Assembly: GCA_009767595.1 (NCBI GenBank)
Contig: VSDK01013561.1
Span: 345,871-409,870 of the forward strand
DNA from: Symbiodinium kawagutii
Taxonomy: Eukaryota; Sar; Dinophyceae; Suessiales; Symbiodiniaceae
Direction: 5' to 3'
Length of the DNA: 64,000 nucleotides
Both the position numbers and the translations under genes were made by a program. Shown one piece after another: positions 1 through 10,261 of the stretch (the stretch's first letter is position 1; the number at the start of each line of letters is the position of its first letter). The notes below the pieces were generated by a model. It searched no databases and was not told where the DNA came from. It saw only the letters and a list, made by a program, of their open reading frames with translations.

Positions 1-660
1 TTCAGCAGGTGTGTATCAATATCACCTGGTTGGTCCTGGCTGGTCATTTTGTGTTTTTCGGGATTTCACAAATCCCACACCAGACATCATGAGCGGCCTG
101 GTAACCCAGAACCCGTGACCCTCGTTGAGACCTGGGCGTTTCCCATACCAGTGCCATGGGCCCCTAAACATTTAGAGCTGTAGGTTAATGACTGAACTTC
201 ACCGGGGTTCACTACCAGTTACAGCGGGTTCTACATCAACTTAGTTGACAATCACTAACCTGGATGACCATGATTGCTACACACCATGTACCATCATTGT
301 TCACCATCATTCACCATCCTTAAACATGACCATCCATTGCTGTTAGCCTTTATGGACGGGGGAATTCGGAAACTAAGCCATACCAAGCACCGACTGATCA
401 TCAACTAACGACTAAGGATCAATCAACCACTAGCCATGAATCAACCAGGAGTTGACATGGCAATGAACCATTAACTTGTGCCAGGTCATTGTCCGTGGTA
501 TCAACCATGGTATCAACCATTTACTTTACATGGTTAACCTGCATCAACTAACCCATTAGCCATCAACGAACCATTCATTAACAGCATAAGTTCATCCCCT
601 AACCATTCATTAACATTCATTAACAGCACAAGTGCATCAACTAACCGCAACTGCAGAACC
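1..660. other. AACCATCA-rich intron/intergenic DNA
   Basis: No gene is visible in this stretch. From about 240 onward it is dense in AACCATCA/TTAACC words read on the plus strand. This is the side facing the splice donor of the minus-strand exon at 719-815, and it forms one of the strand-polarised arms described in the findings. Confidence 0.6.
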
Positions 661-718
661 ATGGCTTCGTTCACCATGGCAAGTTCTGCTGAACACCATG
701 CGGCAAGCACCAGCTCAC

Positions 719-815
719 CGGCGCCATGGCACCGTCTCTTTGGAGGCCGCCACCATCTCGCCCATGCCACCCAGCGCCAGGGCGGCAGCATGTCCTTGGT
801 GCAGTTTCCCAAAGC
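719..815 (-). CDS. Host exon candidate, unrecognised Ala-rich helix
   Basis: This is an open minus-strand segment reading GFGKLHQGHAAALALGGMGE and then MVAASKETVPWR. It ends at a good donor (GTGAGC, 718 downward). The upstream acceptor is not convincing, so the left limit of the peptide is uncertain. GC content is well above the flanks, and the exon sits at a switch from CCAT-rich to ATGG-rich DNA, as the better exons here do. The product is not recognised. The helical, Ala/Gly/Met-rich peptide could belong to a helical-repeat protein together with the exon at 1,037-1,173. Confidence 0.45.
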
Positions 816-819
816 CACA

Positions 820-1020
820 TCGTTGAGAATGGCGAATGATGCTGAATATCAACGTTGACAACAACAATAATGGTGATGATAATGATAATAATGATCATAA
901 TGATGATGTTGATAATTGTATATATATCTATATGTAAATATATATATATATAGTATATATATTACGGAAAAAAAGTAGCAATAACAATAGATCGTGGTTT
1001 GGCTTCCAAAAAATCTTGGT
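820..1020. repeat. ATGATAATGAT / (AT)n low-complexity intron
   Basis: A stretch rich in AATGATGATAAT is followed by an (AT)n run at about 918-960, between two candidate exons. Open frames here are low-complexity artefacts. Confidence 0.7.
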
Positions 1021-1036
1021 GCTTGCCTCCACAAAC

Positions 1037-1173
1037 CACTTCGACCTCTCATCCGTGAGGATGGCCCTGGCGATGGCCCTGGCGGGTTCCCTTAGCGCTG
1101 CGGCCCCGGTTCGCAGGTTTGCATCGCCATCTGCCAGGCGCTTCGTCACCTCTGGAAGCAGCGCCACGGGAGC
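1037..1173 (-). CDS. Host exon, helical-repeat-like
   Basis: The exon is bounded by acceptor GACGCCAG (just above 1173) and donor GTTTGT (below 1037), 137 nt in all. The reading frame includes LLPEVTKRLADGDANLRTGA and ALREPARAIARAILTDERSK. The pattern of paired amphipathic helices (LLPEV..RLAD.DANLR..AA) resembles an ARM/HEAT-type repeat, but no family can be named from 45 residues. It probably precedes the exon at 719-815 in the same minus-strand transcript. HEAT membership is inference; the splice-bounded frame is seen directly. Confidence 0.55.
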
Positions 1174-1239
1174 CTGGCGTCCATGCGGATGCCCTGCGGA
1201 TGCCCTGGGGCAGCCAGCCAGCATCAGAGTTCATATATT

Positions 1240-2080
1240 CAGTTTATATACTTAGATACATAATTTTAATATAGATCATCATGAACCATATATAGATATA
1301 TAATAATATAGATCCATTCTATGATCCATTCATGTCATCACAACTAGCCCGCTGTTCAAATATCAAAGCAAGCCTATGACAACCTGGTATGCTCAGATCT
1401 TTGACGAAGAAATGAGCACCACGAACAGGTGAACCAGATACCAAGCTTGATACCAACTCGTTTCAACTCCCAGTTTTCTGTTTCAAGCGCTCGCCCTGCA
1501 CCTTGGGCCCCAAAAATCTGAGAGCTCTCAAGGCGGAGTATGCCAAGCGAGGTGTTCCAAGCCTGGGACCGACGATTCTAAGTGGGGCAAAAATCATGAG
1601 ATTCCGGGGTCGCCATGTCCATTGAGTCAGCCCATCTCTTTGGTGAAAATAAGATCAAAGGGAATGGTGACTCATTTTGAATAATAAATCGCTGCTCAAA
1701 AGGTCTGAAGGACCAAGGCCACTGAATCACAATTTTCGATGAAAAACCATGGTTTGGTAGCTGGATGCACCGCAAAAGCCATGTTTTTTGTGTTGTTTGA
1801 GCCGTTTGGACTGGCTTCGGGGCGCTTTCATCCTCCCAAACCAGCTATGTAGTGAAAAGAGATGAATTGAGTCTGGCAAAGGTCACCTGGATGTCACTGG
1901 ACCAGCCAGGTCGCTGCGAAGGTTGTTTCATTCATGATCAAGAGATACCTACTTGATAGAAATCGACTTGTATCTGTCAAAATATATGTCATCTGCATCT
2001 TACATGCACATATATATATATATATATATATATCTTTACACAAATTACATACACACATCACATCATATCACATAAAAATT
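1240..2080. other. Intron/intergenic, AT-rich with (AT)n microsatellite
   Basis: No convincing exon was found. A perfect (AT)n run lies at about 2010-2031, followed by ACATACACAC-type sequence. The open frame at 1578-1775 on the minus strand shows no splice signals or recognisable domain. Confidence 0.6.
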
Positions 2081-2505
2081 CTATGAATGTTATATGTGTA
2101 ATGGACTCTATATTAGACCTTTGCATCTGAGATCAAACATCCACCAGCTGCCAGCTTCCCCTCCAAGGCACATCTCTCGCAGCTTCTGCTCCCGAAAATC
2201 CTCCGGGAAGCAGCTCTCCTCAGTGGCGCATAACCCGCAGAGGACCCAACGACATGTCCCGCTGACAGGGGATCAACGTTTTTGAATCGCTGCTGGGTTC
2301 ATCATCCAATGTCAAGTGCGACAAAGGACGTAGGTTTTGAAGATGATATTTGAGCAACGTGGTGGGGATGGTGGTGATGATGATGATGATGATGATGGTG
2401 GTGACTCTGCAGCAAGCCCAGGCAGCCTGCGCCTTGTAATAACCTGCACTTGTTGTGAAACCAGTCCCGCCCCCGGGGCCTCCCGGGGCACGCCCCCGGG
2501 TTCAC

Positions 2506-2549
2506 CAAGGGACCGCTTCGCGCGTCAGCGCGCTGAGCTGCGCCAGAAC
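2506..2549 (-). CDS. Host micro-exon VLAQLSALTREAVPW
   Basis: This 44-nt exon lies between acceptor TGGAG and donor GTGAAC. It reads VLAQLSALTREAVPW, an amphipathic helix. Very short exons of the same style recur at 8867, 13176, 14452 and 22178. The protein is unknown. A purine/CAT microsatellite, (GATGGT)n, follows at about 2365-2400 and creates poly-Asp/poly-His shadow frames that are not genes. Confidence 0.4.
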
Positions 2550-2639
2550 CTCCACCAAAACACAAACCACCTCAGGAGCCTGGCGCGAAAGGTGGGGGTT
2601 TTGATGGACATAGCTGGTGGTTTTTCTTGTTCATAAGGG

Positions 2640-3900
2640 TTAAGGATGGTTAAGTAGTGGTTAATAACTTAGCATGTCCCGAACGCAGAACGCAAAACGC
2701 GCGTTCTGGAACGTAGGTTCCGAACGCTGTGGTTTGTAGGGGTGGTTTTCAGCTCGCAGTGCCCTGTTCAACCCTTCCCATTTATAGACTAATAGCCAAA
2801 ATCCTTTTTTTCCAGCTCCAAAAAAGGATCCGGGAAATATATGCTACTACGCTCTACTACAATAAATGCTCCGAATCCATTTTGTCCCCTTACAAAAAGG
2901 ATCCGAGAAAAAAAAACAAGACAAATGAACAGGCCAAGCATTGGAAACAAGCGCTTTCTCTCCGTTCCAACATCTGCAGAACATTATCTACCTTGCCAGA
3001 CATAATCTAGAATCGTGAACACAACATCTGTCAGACCTCGCTTTGCAAATTTGCCCTCCTTGGCATGAGTGAGATCTACGGTATGACGACCAACATCTGA
3101 AAGAAGCTGTCGGATGGCTGCATCTACCATGTTGAGCCTCATGCCAACGGACTTAAGAATCATGCCCAACAACCAAAAATGGAAATGGTCTGAACGCAGG
3201 GTTTCGAAGGTAAACACGCTGGGTTCTGAACGCCAAAAACGCGCAGAACGGAAAAGCTAAGGTTAAGAGTGGTTAAATACTGGAGGATAATAGGGATATG
3301 GTTGATGATCATGATTTACAAGGGTGAATAGTGGTCAGTTAATGGTTAATAAGCGCGTTGATAATGGTTCAGAATGATCATTAATAAGGGTGATACTGGT
3401 TGATATGGGTTAACTAATAGTTAATAATGGTCAATAATAGGGCAAAATACTGGCGAATAAGGTTTACAAGGGTGAATACTGGTCAATGAGGGTTGATAAT
3501 GGTTGATGATAGGGATTATTGACAAATAATGCGGAGACGGCATTATAATGGTTGTTTTACAACGACTAACCATTGTTAATAACCACCAATGGAGAACAGT
3601 GATAAGCTATCATAAGCATAATTGTTGATGGTTGATACTTGATTACGTTTCAATAATGATGGCTAGTAAGAGTGGATACGAACCGATGATAAATAATGCT
3701 GGTCAAGCATGGCTAATGTTCATTTTGATAGCAACAAATAGCGATCATGATTTTGACAGAGTTTAAAGGTTGATCAGCGGATAACCAACAGGCAACTGCT
3801 TGGCGCGATGGTGAAACTAACTAAAAACCGTCGCTAAAAACCACACAAACCTTACTCCAGTAGCGGTAAAACTGTCTCGACCTTGCTTCAGTCGGGGTCC
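2640..3900. repeat. GGTTAATAA-rich intron arm
   Basis: There is no gene here. About 1.2 kb is dominated by degenerate GGTTGATAATGGTTAATA words on the plus strand. They lie on the acceptor side of the micro-exon at 2506-2549. The segment 2,650-3,230 contains unrelated unique-looking sequence with two weak open frames that I cannot support. Confidence 0.6.
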
Positions 3901-3977
3901 AGCCAAACGGGTGTTTGTTAAAATAGATATACCCCTGAATCGTCCTGTACTAACCATTCAAAGTAGCAAACCAACCA

Positions 3978-4087
3978 TATGGGTGTTTCTTAGAATAGGG
4001 GTACCCCCTAATCATCCATTAGCCATTTCTAATAGTAAACCAACCATAACTTTAGGGGTCCATTATGGCTTGAGAAACACCCATATG
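3978..4087. repeat. MITE family B, copy 1
   Basis: This copy has inverted ends ATGGGTGTTTCT...AGAAACACCCAT, with the family core TAGGGGTACCCC near the left end and TAAACCAACCATAACTTT inside. A partial second copy lies just left (3,909-3,977). Its right end directly abuts the family A copy that follows, sharing the word ATATGGC. Confidence 0.75.
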
Positions 4088-4203
4088 GCTGTGGGTCAAA
4101 ACCCCGTACCCCGGGTTCCCCCACTGTTAACCATTGTTTTTCCTATAGTTTGTTGGGTATTAACCACCATTAGTGGTTGGTTAACTGCTTGACCCATAGC
4201 CAT
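4085..4203. repeat. MITE family A, copy 1
   Basis: The termini are ATGGCTGTGGGTCAA and TTGACCCATAGCCAT, an inverted repeat of about 15 bp. The family core CCCCGTACCCC..GGTTCCC is followed by TTAACCATTGTTTTTCCTAT. Total length is about 119 bp, with no coding capacity. Confidence 0.8.
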
Positions 4204-4311
4204 ATATAGCTGGTATATCCCCTACTATTGTTACATATCATCCCCTCTTATTAACCATTGTAACCAGCTGGTTAACTACGGTTGTTGGTTGGTTAATAGC
4301 CATACATGAAC

Positions 4312-4463
4312 CAGTTTCTTGCCAATAGCTCGGCCTGGGGTTCCTCTCGGGACTGGGGCGGGGCTGCGGTGCGGTTTGCCCAGCCCCAGCTTCGCCTGCT
4401 CACTTTGCAGCAGGTCGTGGAGCTGCAAGGCCTGCCGTGTGGCCTTCAGCTCTCCCAAGGTGC
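4312..4463 (-). CDS. Host exon, coiled-coil-like
   Basis: This 152-nt segment runs from acceptor TGTGCCTAG to a possible donor GTTCAT. The frame reads TLGELKATRQALQLHDLLQS, then EQAKLGLGKPHRSPAPVPRG. The first half is a Leu/Gln-rich helix suited to a coiled coil and the second is a Pro-rich linker. Flanks are TTAACCA-rich on the left and GTTGGTTGG-rich on the right, the usual arrangement around exons here. The protein is unrecognised, and the donor choice is uncertain because the frame stays open beyond it. Confidence 0.5.
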
Positions 4464-4499
4464 CTAGGCACAGGGAGCAACAACAGGTGGTGCATGAAA

Positions 4500-4670
4500 G
4501 GTTAGACTTCGTGGTGAGGCTGAGTTGGTTGGTTGGTTGAGTTAGTTACTGAGTCAGTTAGTTAGTTGAGTTAGTTGGTTGGCTAGTTAGTTGGTTTGTT
4601 TGTTTTTGTTTGCTTGTTTGTCACTTGCAGTATTCAGTTAGTCACTTAGTTCGTTAGTTCGTGGTTTAGA
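4500..4670. repeat. (TTAGTTGG)n simple repeat
   Basis: Degenerate tandem GTTGGTTGGTTGAGTTAGTTA words follow the exon on its acceptor side. Confidence 0.75.
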
Positions 4671-4679
4671 ATGGTGCTA

Positions 4680-6230
4680 AATGAGGGTGAATATGGTTCC
4701 TATAAGACTGTTAATGATGGCTGAGTAGTGCTTGAATGGTTCTTAATGTGGTTACTGGTCAATGTTGGTGATGTGTGGATAATACTTATGCTTGAAGTTG
4801 GTGGATGCTTGTGCTTGCTGGTTCTTATACGATTTAATGATGGTTGATGGTCAACCAACTACGTTATTAAACAGAGGATTCACAGGATTCTTAACCTGGT
4901 GAATTGGCAATGAACAGCCATGGCCAAGATCTCCCAAAGGCGAGCCATTGGCGAGCTGGGTCATACGCAATCATCCAAAAAATGGATGGTCACATCTCAA
5001 CTGCTCAACCAGCAACTGGTTATTATGGGATATGACCAGCCACAGGTGCACCCGTGACCCCATTGCTAGGTGGATGCTTCCCCAAGAGATTCACTGAATC
5101 CAACCCAAGAAGAGCAGTCAAACGGGGTAACTCCTGGTATCCTACCCGCTTCACTAACCTGCAAGCTACAAAATCACATTCTGTATAGGTAAACCAGCTA
5201 TCATGTACAAATGATAGATTTCCCCCTTCCAAGTTGGTCTACCAGAGTGTAGCAACTACGAAATTGGCCATGATTAGCCACAGCAAAAGCTCAATATCCA
5301 TGCTTACCCCCAGTACCAACCATTAACAACAAAATGAAAAAGTATATTCAAGATAAATAGTTCTACTTCTGCACATAGCAAAGACTAAATAACCATCACC
5401 AATCATCATTGCTCATGAAGCATAAGAAGCCATCACTACTACCCACTACTAACCCCATGTTTCACCGAAACTATCAATGATTAACCATTAGCAGCTATAA
5501 ATAAACCCCATCAATGATTAATTAACCATAAAGTCATTGACTGTCACCACCCCTCATGACTAGCCCCCAGTTTTCATTCCAAAGAACCATCATCAGCCAT
5601 CATCAGGCGTCATCAGCCATCATTCACCATTGTTTAATCATTAATTTAGCATTCGTAACCAATCATCAATCATCAACATTTGTCAACAATCATTGAATCA
5701 ACATGTTTAAGCACATATCAACCATCGAGCACGCATCCATAACCACGAATCCATTCCCAACCAAAGACTAACCATGAAATAATCCATGCTCATTCCCCAT
5801 AACATGGTTAATAGACGCTTGTCTACCAAAATTGTCCTTAAGGTTCCATATGCCGTTCCCCATAATTCATGCTCATTCCCCAATCCTGCAATAATTTGAT
5901 GCTTAATCAATAACCATAGTAAGAAGTAGCCATAATATAGCCATAATAAGATACCAATTAACCACAGATGAACCATGATAGTAATCAATAGCAGATCATA
6001 AGAATCAATAGCCATAGAAATGAATACAAGCATGCCCAACATAACCAATATAAGCAATCATAAAATCAATAACCGTAATACAATTAACCACCATGTCATT
6101 AACCACAATAAATTACTAATTAACCATGATTATAACCAATAACAATCAATAAACCCATGATTAAGCAGATTAACCATGATTATAAGTCACATAACCATAA
6201 TCTAACCAATCACAAAATCACCCCACCAGG
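4680..6230. other. Repeat-rich intron with polarity switch
   Basis: No gene is supported. Plus-strand TGGTTGATG words (4,680-4,870) give way to AACCATCATCA words (5,280-6,230). The segment 5,000-5,260 is less repetitive and carries a weak minus-strand frame without signals. Confidence 0.6.
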
Positions 6231-6260
6231 ACTATGCGCCCAGGAACCGATTCAGCCCAC

Positions 6261-6367
6261 CATTCCCCAGCCGCCCAAGGCCCACCGCTTCGTTGCGCCA
6301 CGTTGCGCAGCGCCCGGCAGCGGACCGCAATGCTGCGGCCGGTGCAGAGAGCAGAGACCTGTCGGAC
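6261..6367 (-). CDS. Host exon VRQVSALCTGRSIAVRCRAL
   Basis: This 107-nt exon lies between acceptor CTCCACCCAG and donor GTGGGC. It reads VRQVSALCTGRSIAVRCRAL followed by RNVAQRSGGPWAAGEW. The left flank is AACCAT-rich and the right flank (6,424-6,620) is nearly pure TGATGGTT repeats, so the exon lies exactly at a polarity switch. The basic, helical peptide is not recognised. Confidence 0.5.
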
Positions 6368-6423
6368 CTGGGTGGAGCAGCGGGTGAGGGCCCAGGGCGT
6401 TAAGGTGGTGAAAATGGGGAGCT

Positions 6424-6625
6424 GCTGATGGTTTGATGATGGCTGAGATGGTGAAGTCGTTGATGGTTTGATGATGGTCGTTTGATGATGGTCGTTTGAT
6501 GGTGGTTTGATGATGGTTTGATGGTTGGTTGATGGTTGGTTGATGGTTGGTTGATGGTGAAATTATGGGTAATTCATGGTGAATGCTGGTGAATGCTGGT
6601 GAATGATGGCTCAGAATGAAGATGA
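6424..6625. repeat. (GGTTTGATGAT)n intron arm, acceptor side
   Basis: Nearly tandem GATGGTTTGATGATGGTCGT and GGTTGATGGTTGGTTGATGG words. On the minus strand this is a CCATCAAACC tract immediately upstream of the acceptor of the exon at 6261-6367. Confidence 0.8.
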
Positions 6626-6629
6626 CTGA

Positions 6630-7260
6630 TTGATCCATGGCGAACTTGTGGCAAGGAAGTGTGCGTAGATGTTTTTCATGGTTCATTGAGGGTGGGGTAA
6701 TCAACAATTGGAGGCGAGTACCCTCCTGGCAATGGGCAATCCCAACTCGTTTAGATGGTTCCCAGGGTTTCCCTGAAAAAATATGGTGGTTTTCCATTTC
6801 CACGTTAGTTTACCGAAGAGAACTGATCACTGAATAGTTCGTGATGGTTCATGATGGCACAGGATCTGATTAATGACACTTGATGTTGAATGATCATGAT
6901 CACTAGCATGCTAACGGTTGATGATTCATTAGTGGCAGGAAATTGCTTAACGATTGATGATGAAGACTTACTGGTAGGGATAGGGACGATGTGATTGATT
7001 GTGACAATGATGCTGAAATCACCGGTCAAAGGAGGATGGTCCATAGCCACTGCCGTATGCCCAACCAACCATGCCTCAGATTTTGGGGGAGGCCATCGAT
7101 GCAAAAACCAGTCTGAACGGTTGATCATGGTTGGGATCCTGGTTTTCTCGCACCTTGCGTCCCAATATTCACGGGGAATGCATAGTCCTGGGTTCTGCGA
7201 GATTTCGAAAGATATTAGTCATTCATCGTGAAGAAAGACAATCACAATCATAAATAAGCA
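6630..7260. other. Intron; dispersed repeat shared with 24.98-25.13 kb
   Basis: The segment near 6,690-6,830 (GGGTTTCCCTG ... CCACGTTAGTTTACC) resembles the sequence around the assembly gap at 25 kb (GGTTTCCCTAC ... CCACGCTAGTTTAC). It is probably another dispersed element whose ends I cannot place. No gene is supported. Confidence 0.45.
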
Positions 7261-7309
7261 CTGATGATGATGGTGATGATAACGATGATGATCATCATGT
7301 TCCCTATTC

Positions 7310-7640
7310 TGAGAAACCACTCGTGATCATCATCAACCATTGTCAATTAACCAATATCAACGACTGATAATCATTATCACTAACCATTGTTAACCATCAT
7401 AATTATTAACCATTGTTAACCATTGCGTGCCGGGGGTGGACGACCGCAAGTGCCAACCATTGTTAACCATTATAACTATAGTTACTAACCAAGGTTAACC
7501 ATTTTCAACGATTAACCATTATCATCATTGTCACGAACCATTGTTAACCATTATAATTGACCATTGTTAACCATTATAGTTATTAACCAAGGTTAACCAT
7601 TTTCAACCATTAACCATGAACCATTATCATCATAATTACT
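7310..7640. repeat. TTAACCATTGTTAACCAT intron arm, donor side
   Basis: Dense AACCATTGTTAACCATTATAA words. On the minus strand this is a GGTTAATGG tract downstream of the candidate exon near 7,720-7,780. Confidence 0.75.
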
Positions 7641-7721
7641 AACAAACCAGTTGGTTGTGCTCCATGGATGGAACCATGCCCTCTTTGCGGGCGGCAACTG
7701 CTTGCTCATCGAGGCGCCACT

Positions 7722-7780
7722 AGCGGCTTGCGAACTGCCTGGATCTGGGAGCCTGAGCAGGAGTTGGAGTCAGAAGATGC
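7722..7780 (-). CDS. Host exon candidate, Ser-rich
   Basis: Acceptor TTCCAG lies above 7780. The frame reads ASSDSNSCSGSQIQAVRKPL. The donor is unclear (GTGGCG is possible). It is flanked left by AACCATTGTT repeats and right by GGTGAATGATGG repeats (7,800-7,960), the polarity switch that marks better-supported exons. The exon call rests mainly on that context. Confidence 0.35.
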
Positions 7781-7799
7781 CTGGAACATGGGAACGATG

Positions 7800-8150
7800 C
7801 GACTTAATGAGGGTGAATGAAGGGGAATAATGTGATTTAACGATGGTGAATGATAGGGGAAAATGGCAAAAGATGTGATTTGATGATGGTGAATGATGGA
7901 AGTCAATGGTGGTGAATGATGGGGAACGATGTGATTTAATGCTGGGGAATGCTGGTTAATAACCAAGGTTGACAGAAGTTGATAAGCTGGTTGATATGGT
8001 TGACTCACAGGGAGTATGAGCAACAAGAGCAGGGAATGTAATGGTTCAACATGCCCAGTTATGGTTTGTAGCAATTATCTAATATTGTGAGTAATGGTCA
8101 ATAATGGCTACTCGTGGTGAAGAATGATGGGTAATGATGGTTCCAACAGA
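7800..8150. repeat. GGTGAATGATGG intron arm, acceptor side
   Basis: Repeated GATGGTGAATGATGGGGAA words on the plus strand; complementary in sense to the arm at 7,310-7,640. Confidence 0.75.
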
Positions 8151-8654
8151 AATGAAAATTAGTTGGTCAAGTCCCAATGGGCTGGAAATCCTGGTGAATA
8201 AGGATGAAAATGTCTTAAGAGGTCAAATTTAAAGCCCTTGAGGTAACTAATTACTGTGCCTAGTGGTCAAAACCCTTGCCGGTTAATTACAAACTATTAC
8301 TAATACTTGATCACAGAATATAACCATCTGGCAGATTTTCACAATGTCACAATGCTGTTAATCGTTGCCCATCGTCATCCATATCTCCCTGACTGGCGGA
8401 AATAAACATGGTGTCCATGCTTTTCCCCTCACCAAACAAGTCCGCTTGGCCAAGTTTGGGGGACCCAAGGTCATCATGATCCACGCTTTCACAACTCCTT
8501 TCGAACTGAAAAGTTGTGGGAAACCAGGATGAACTTCTGCCATCAACCGTTCTAGCATGTAGCAAGAGGGTTGTGAAGGACTACAACTATCAACCATCAT
8601 TGACCATTCGCAAACATAGTCATCCACAACTCTTCGTTATCATTCATTAGTATT

Positions 8655-8771
8655 TGGCTGTGGGTCAAAAGCCCGTACCCCTGGTTCCCCATCATTAACC
8701 ATTGGTTTCCTTGTTATTATTGGTTGTTAACCCCTATTAGTTTGTTGGTTGACTGCTTGACCCATAGCCAT
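8655..8771. repeat. MITE family A, copy 2
   Basis: Ends TTGGCTGTGGGTCAA and TTGACCCATAGCCAT; same internal order as copy 1, about 117 bp. Confidence 0.8.
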
Positions 8772-8866
8772 TTGAACATTCAAACCAGCATCACGGTGCT
8801 GGCCCCTCTTCTCCTACCATCGAATCAGCCTGGGGGGACAATCTGGGGCAGCCTGGGGCCCCCCAC

Positions 8867-8915
8867 CCATTTGGCCCAAGGCCGACAGCACTGCGAGGAC
8901 ACAACCTTCCTCCTG
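8867..8915 (-). CDS. Host micro-exon QEEGCVLAVLSALGQM
   Basis: This 49-nt exon lies between acceptor CTACTTCAG and donor GTGGGG and reads QEEGCVLAVLSALGQM. It resembles the exons at 14452 (EEVLPVLRHLCSAGK) and 22178 (EETPEEAQQDLTL) in starting with an acidic EE and continuing as a helix. These could be repeated helical units of one protein, but that is inference. Confidence 0.45.
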
Positions 8916-8976
8916 CTGAAGTAGCTGAAGTAAGGCCTGGCGCATCAACCATGGTGAAGCATGAGCCATGAACCAT

Positions 8977-9088
8977 GATGGTGGTTTCTAAATATTGGGG
9001 AACCCCAAGAATGGTTGGTCGTTGGCTATATATAAATAGTTGATAAACTAGATGATTTGGGGGTACCCTATCTTGAGAAACACCCATG
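8977..9088. repeat. MITE family B, copy 2
   Basis: Ends ATGGTGGTTTCT and TTGAGAAACACCCAT, core GGGGAACCCC. The orientation of the interior is opposite to copy 1. Confidence 0.75.
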
Positions 9089-9115
9089 TACCCTATTCAA
9101 AACGATGTATTTCTT

Positions 9116-9184
9116 AATGCCAACCCGGCGGGTGCCATCTAAATAGGAAACCAACTAGGGGTTTATTAATCCAGGGTTGGCATT
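9116..9184. repeat. MITE family C, copy 1
   Basis: A 69-bp element with perfect 11-bp inverted ends AATGCCAACCC and GGGTTGGCATT, with GGGGTTTATTAATCCA near the right end. A related copy lies at 13,472-13,546. Confidence 0.7.
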
Positions 9185-9299
9185 AACTGGTTTAACCTTT
9201 AAGAGATGACTAGCAGCTACTGGTTGATTATTACCAGCTTTAGCCATGTGTAATGAGAACACGATGTCTGCCTTTGGCTATGATTAACCGGTGTTACCA

Positions 9300-10160
9300 G
9301 TATGAACAATTCCATCGTTGATCATCACCATGATCAACCATCATGAACCGTCATTGATTCATCCGCACTAAGCCCCTCATTACCTAGGTTATGACCTTGG
9401 TTCTAAGTGGCATATCCCTAGTCTTCATGTAGTCCTCCCAATAGCAATTGGTAATTGACAATCAACCATTATTGGTGCACACACCATTCATTGAACCATC
9501 AGTCACACCATCATTCACCACTATTTCTTTCAGTGAACCAGCTGATTAACCATCACTAACCCACCCTCTCTCATTGAATCATGATTAACCAATCATCATC
9601 TTTCATCATCAAGCACTATTTTCCTATCATCAACCTTTTGTTAGCCAGCTACTTCATCTTGATTAGCCAAAATAGTGTGGTATTGTCCCCAATTATTAAC
9701 CATGAGGAACCATCCATAAATCATCACAAATCATCATTTCTCAGTGATTTCTCAGCAATTCAATCCATTAAACAATGCTCAAACCATCTATTGGTCATGA
9801 TCAAACCATCCATAAACCATCATAAATCATCCAAAAACCATCATTTCTCAGTCATTGAACCATTTTGAACCAGCCAAATACCATTATCATTGTCATTAAC
9901 CACCATCAAATCATCATAAATCATCCATAATCATCATAAATCATCCATAAACCATCATAAATCATCCATAATCATCGATAAACCATCCACAAACCATCCA
10001 TAAACCATCCATAAATCATCAAAAATCATCCATAACCTACCATTCTCCAACCATTCTCCAACCTTTCACCATCCACACCCGAGCCCCCCGGTTGTGACGC
10101 GACGCCCAAGCCGCCCTGCCCCGCACGGGACTCGGCTCGGCCTCCTCGTAGCGTTGCCCA
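9300..10160. repeat. AACCATCATAAATCATC intron arm, donor side
   Basis: Several hundred bases of nearly tandem CATCATAAACCATCCATAA, reaching to within about 100 bases of the donor of the exon at 10166-10255. No gene is present. Confidence 0.8.
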
Positions 10161-10165
10161 CTGAC

Positions 10166-10255
10166 CTGCGCCACGGCCAGAGCCTCGGCCGCCGAAGCGG
10201 CCACCTGTGGCCCGGGCCCCCGCCCGCCGAAGCGGCCACCTGTGGGTCTCGGTGC
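10166..10255 (-). CDS. Host exon with internal 22-bp duplication
   Basis: This 90-nt, phase 0-0 exon lies between acceptor TCGTCGCCAG and donor GTCAGT. It reads APRPTGGRFGGRGPGPQVAA and then SAAEALAVAQ. The words GGTGGCCGCTTCGGCGG occur twice (about 10,186 and 10,222), so part of the exon is a recent tandem duplication. GC content is very high against flanks of pure AACCATCA (left) and TGATGGTT (right). Product unknown. Confidence 0.5.
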
Positions 10256-10261
10256 CTGGCG

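Noticed and set aside
6252-6803. 183-codon minus-strand frame with an SPSTNHQPTINQPS-like stretch
   Set aside because: Mostly CCATCAACC repeat translated through; only the short splice-bounded island at 6,261-6,367 (in a different frame) is credible.
9581-9868. Asn/His/Ser-rich 95-codon frame
   Set aside because: Direct translation of AACCATCATAAATCATC repeats.
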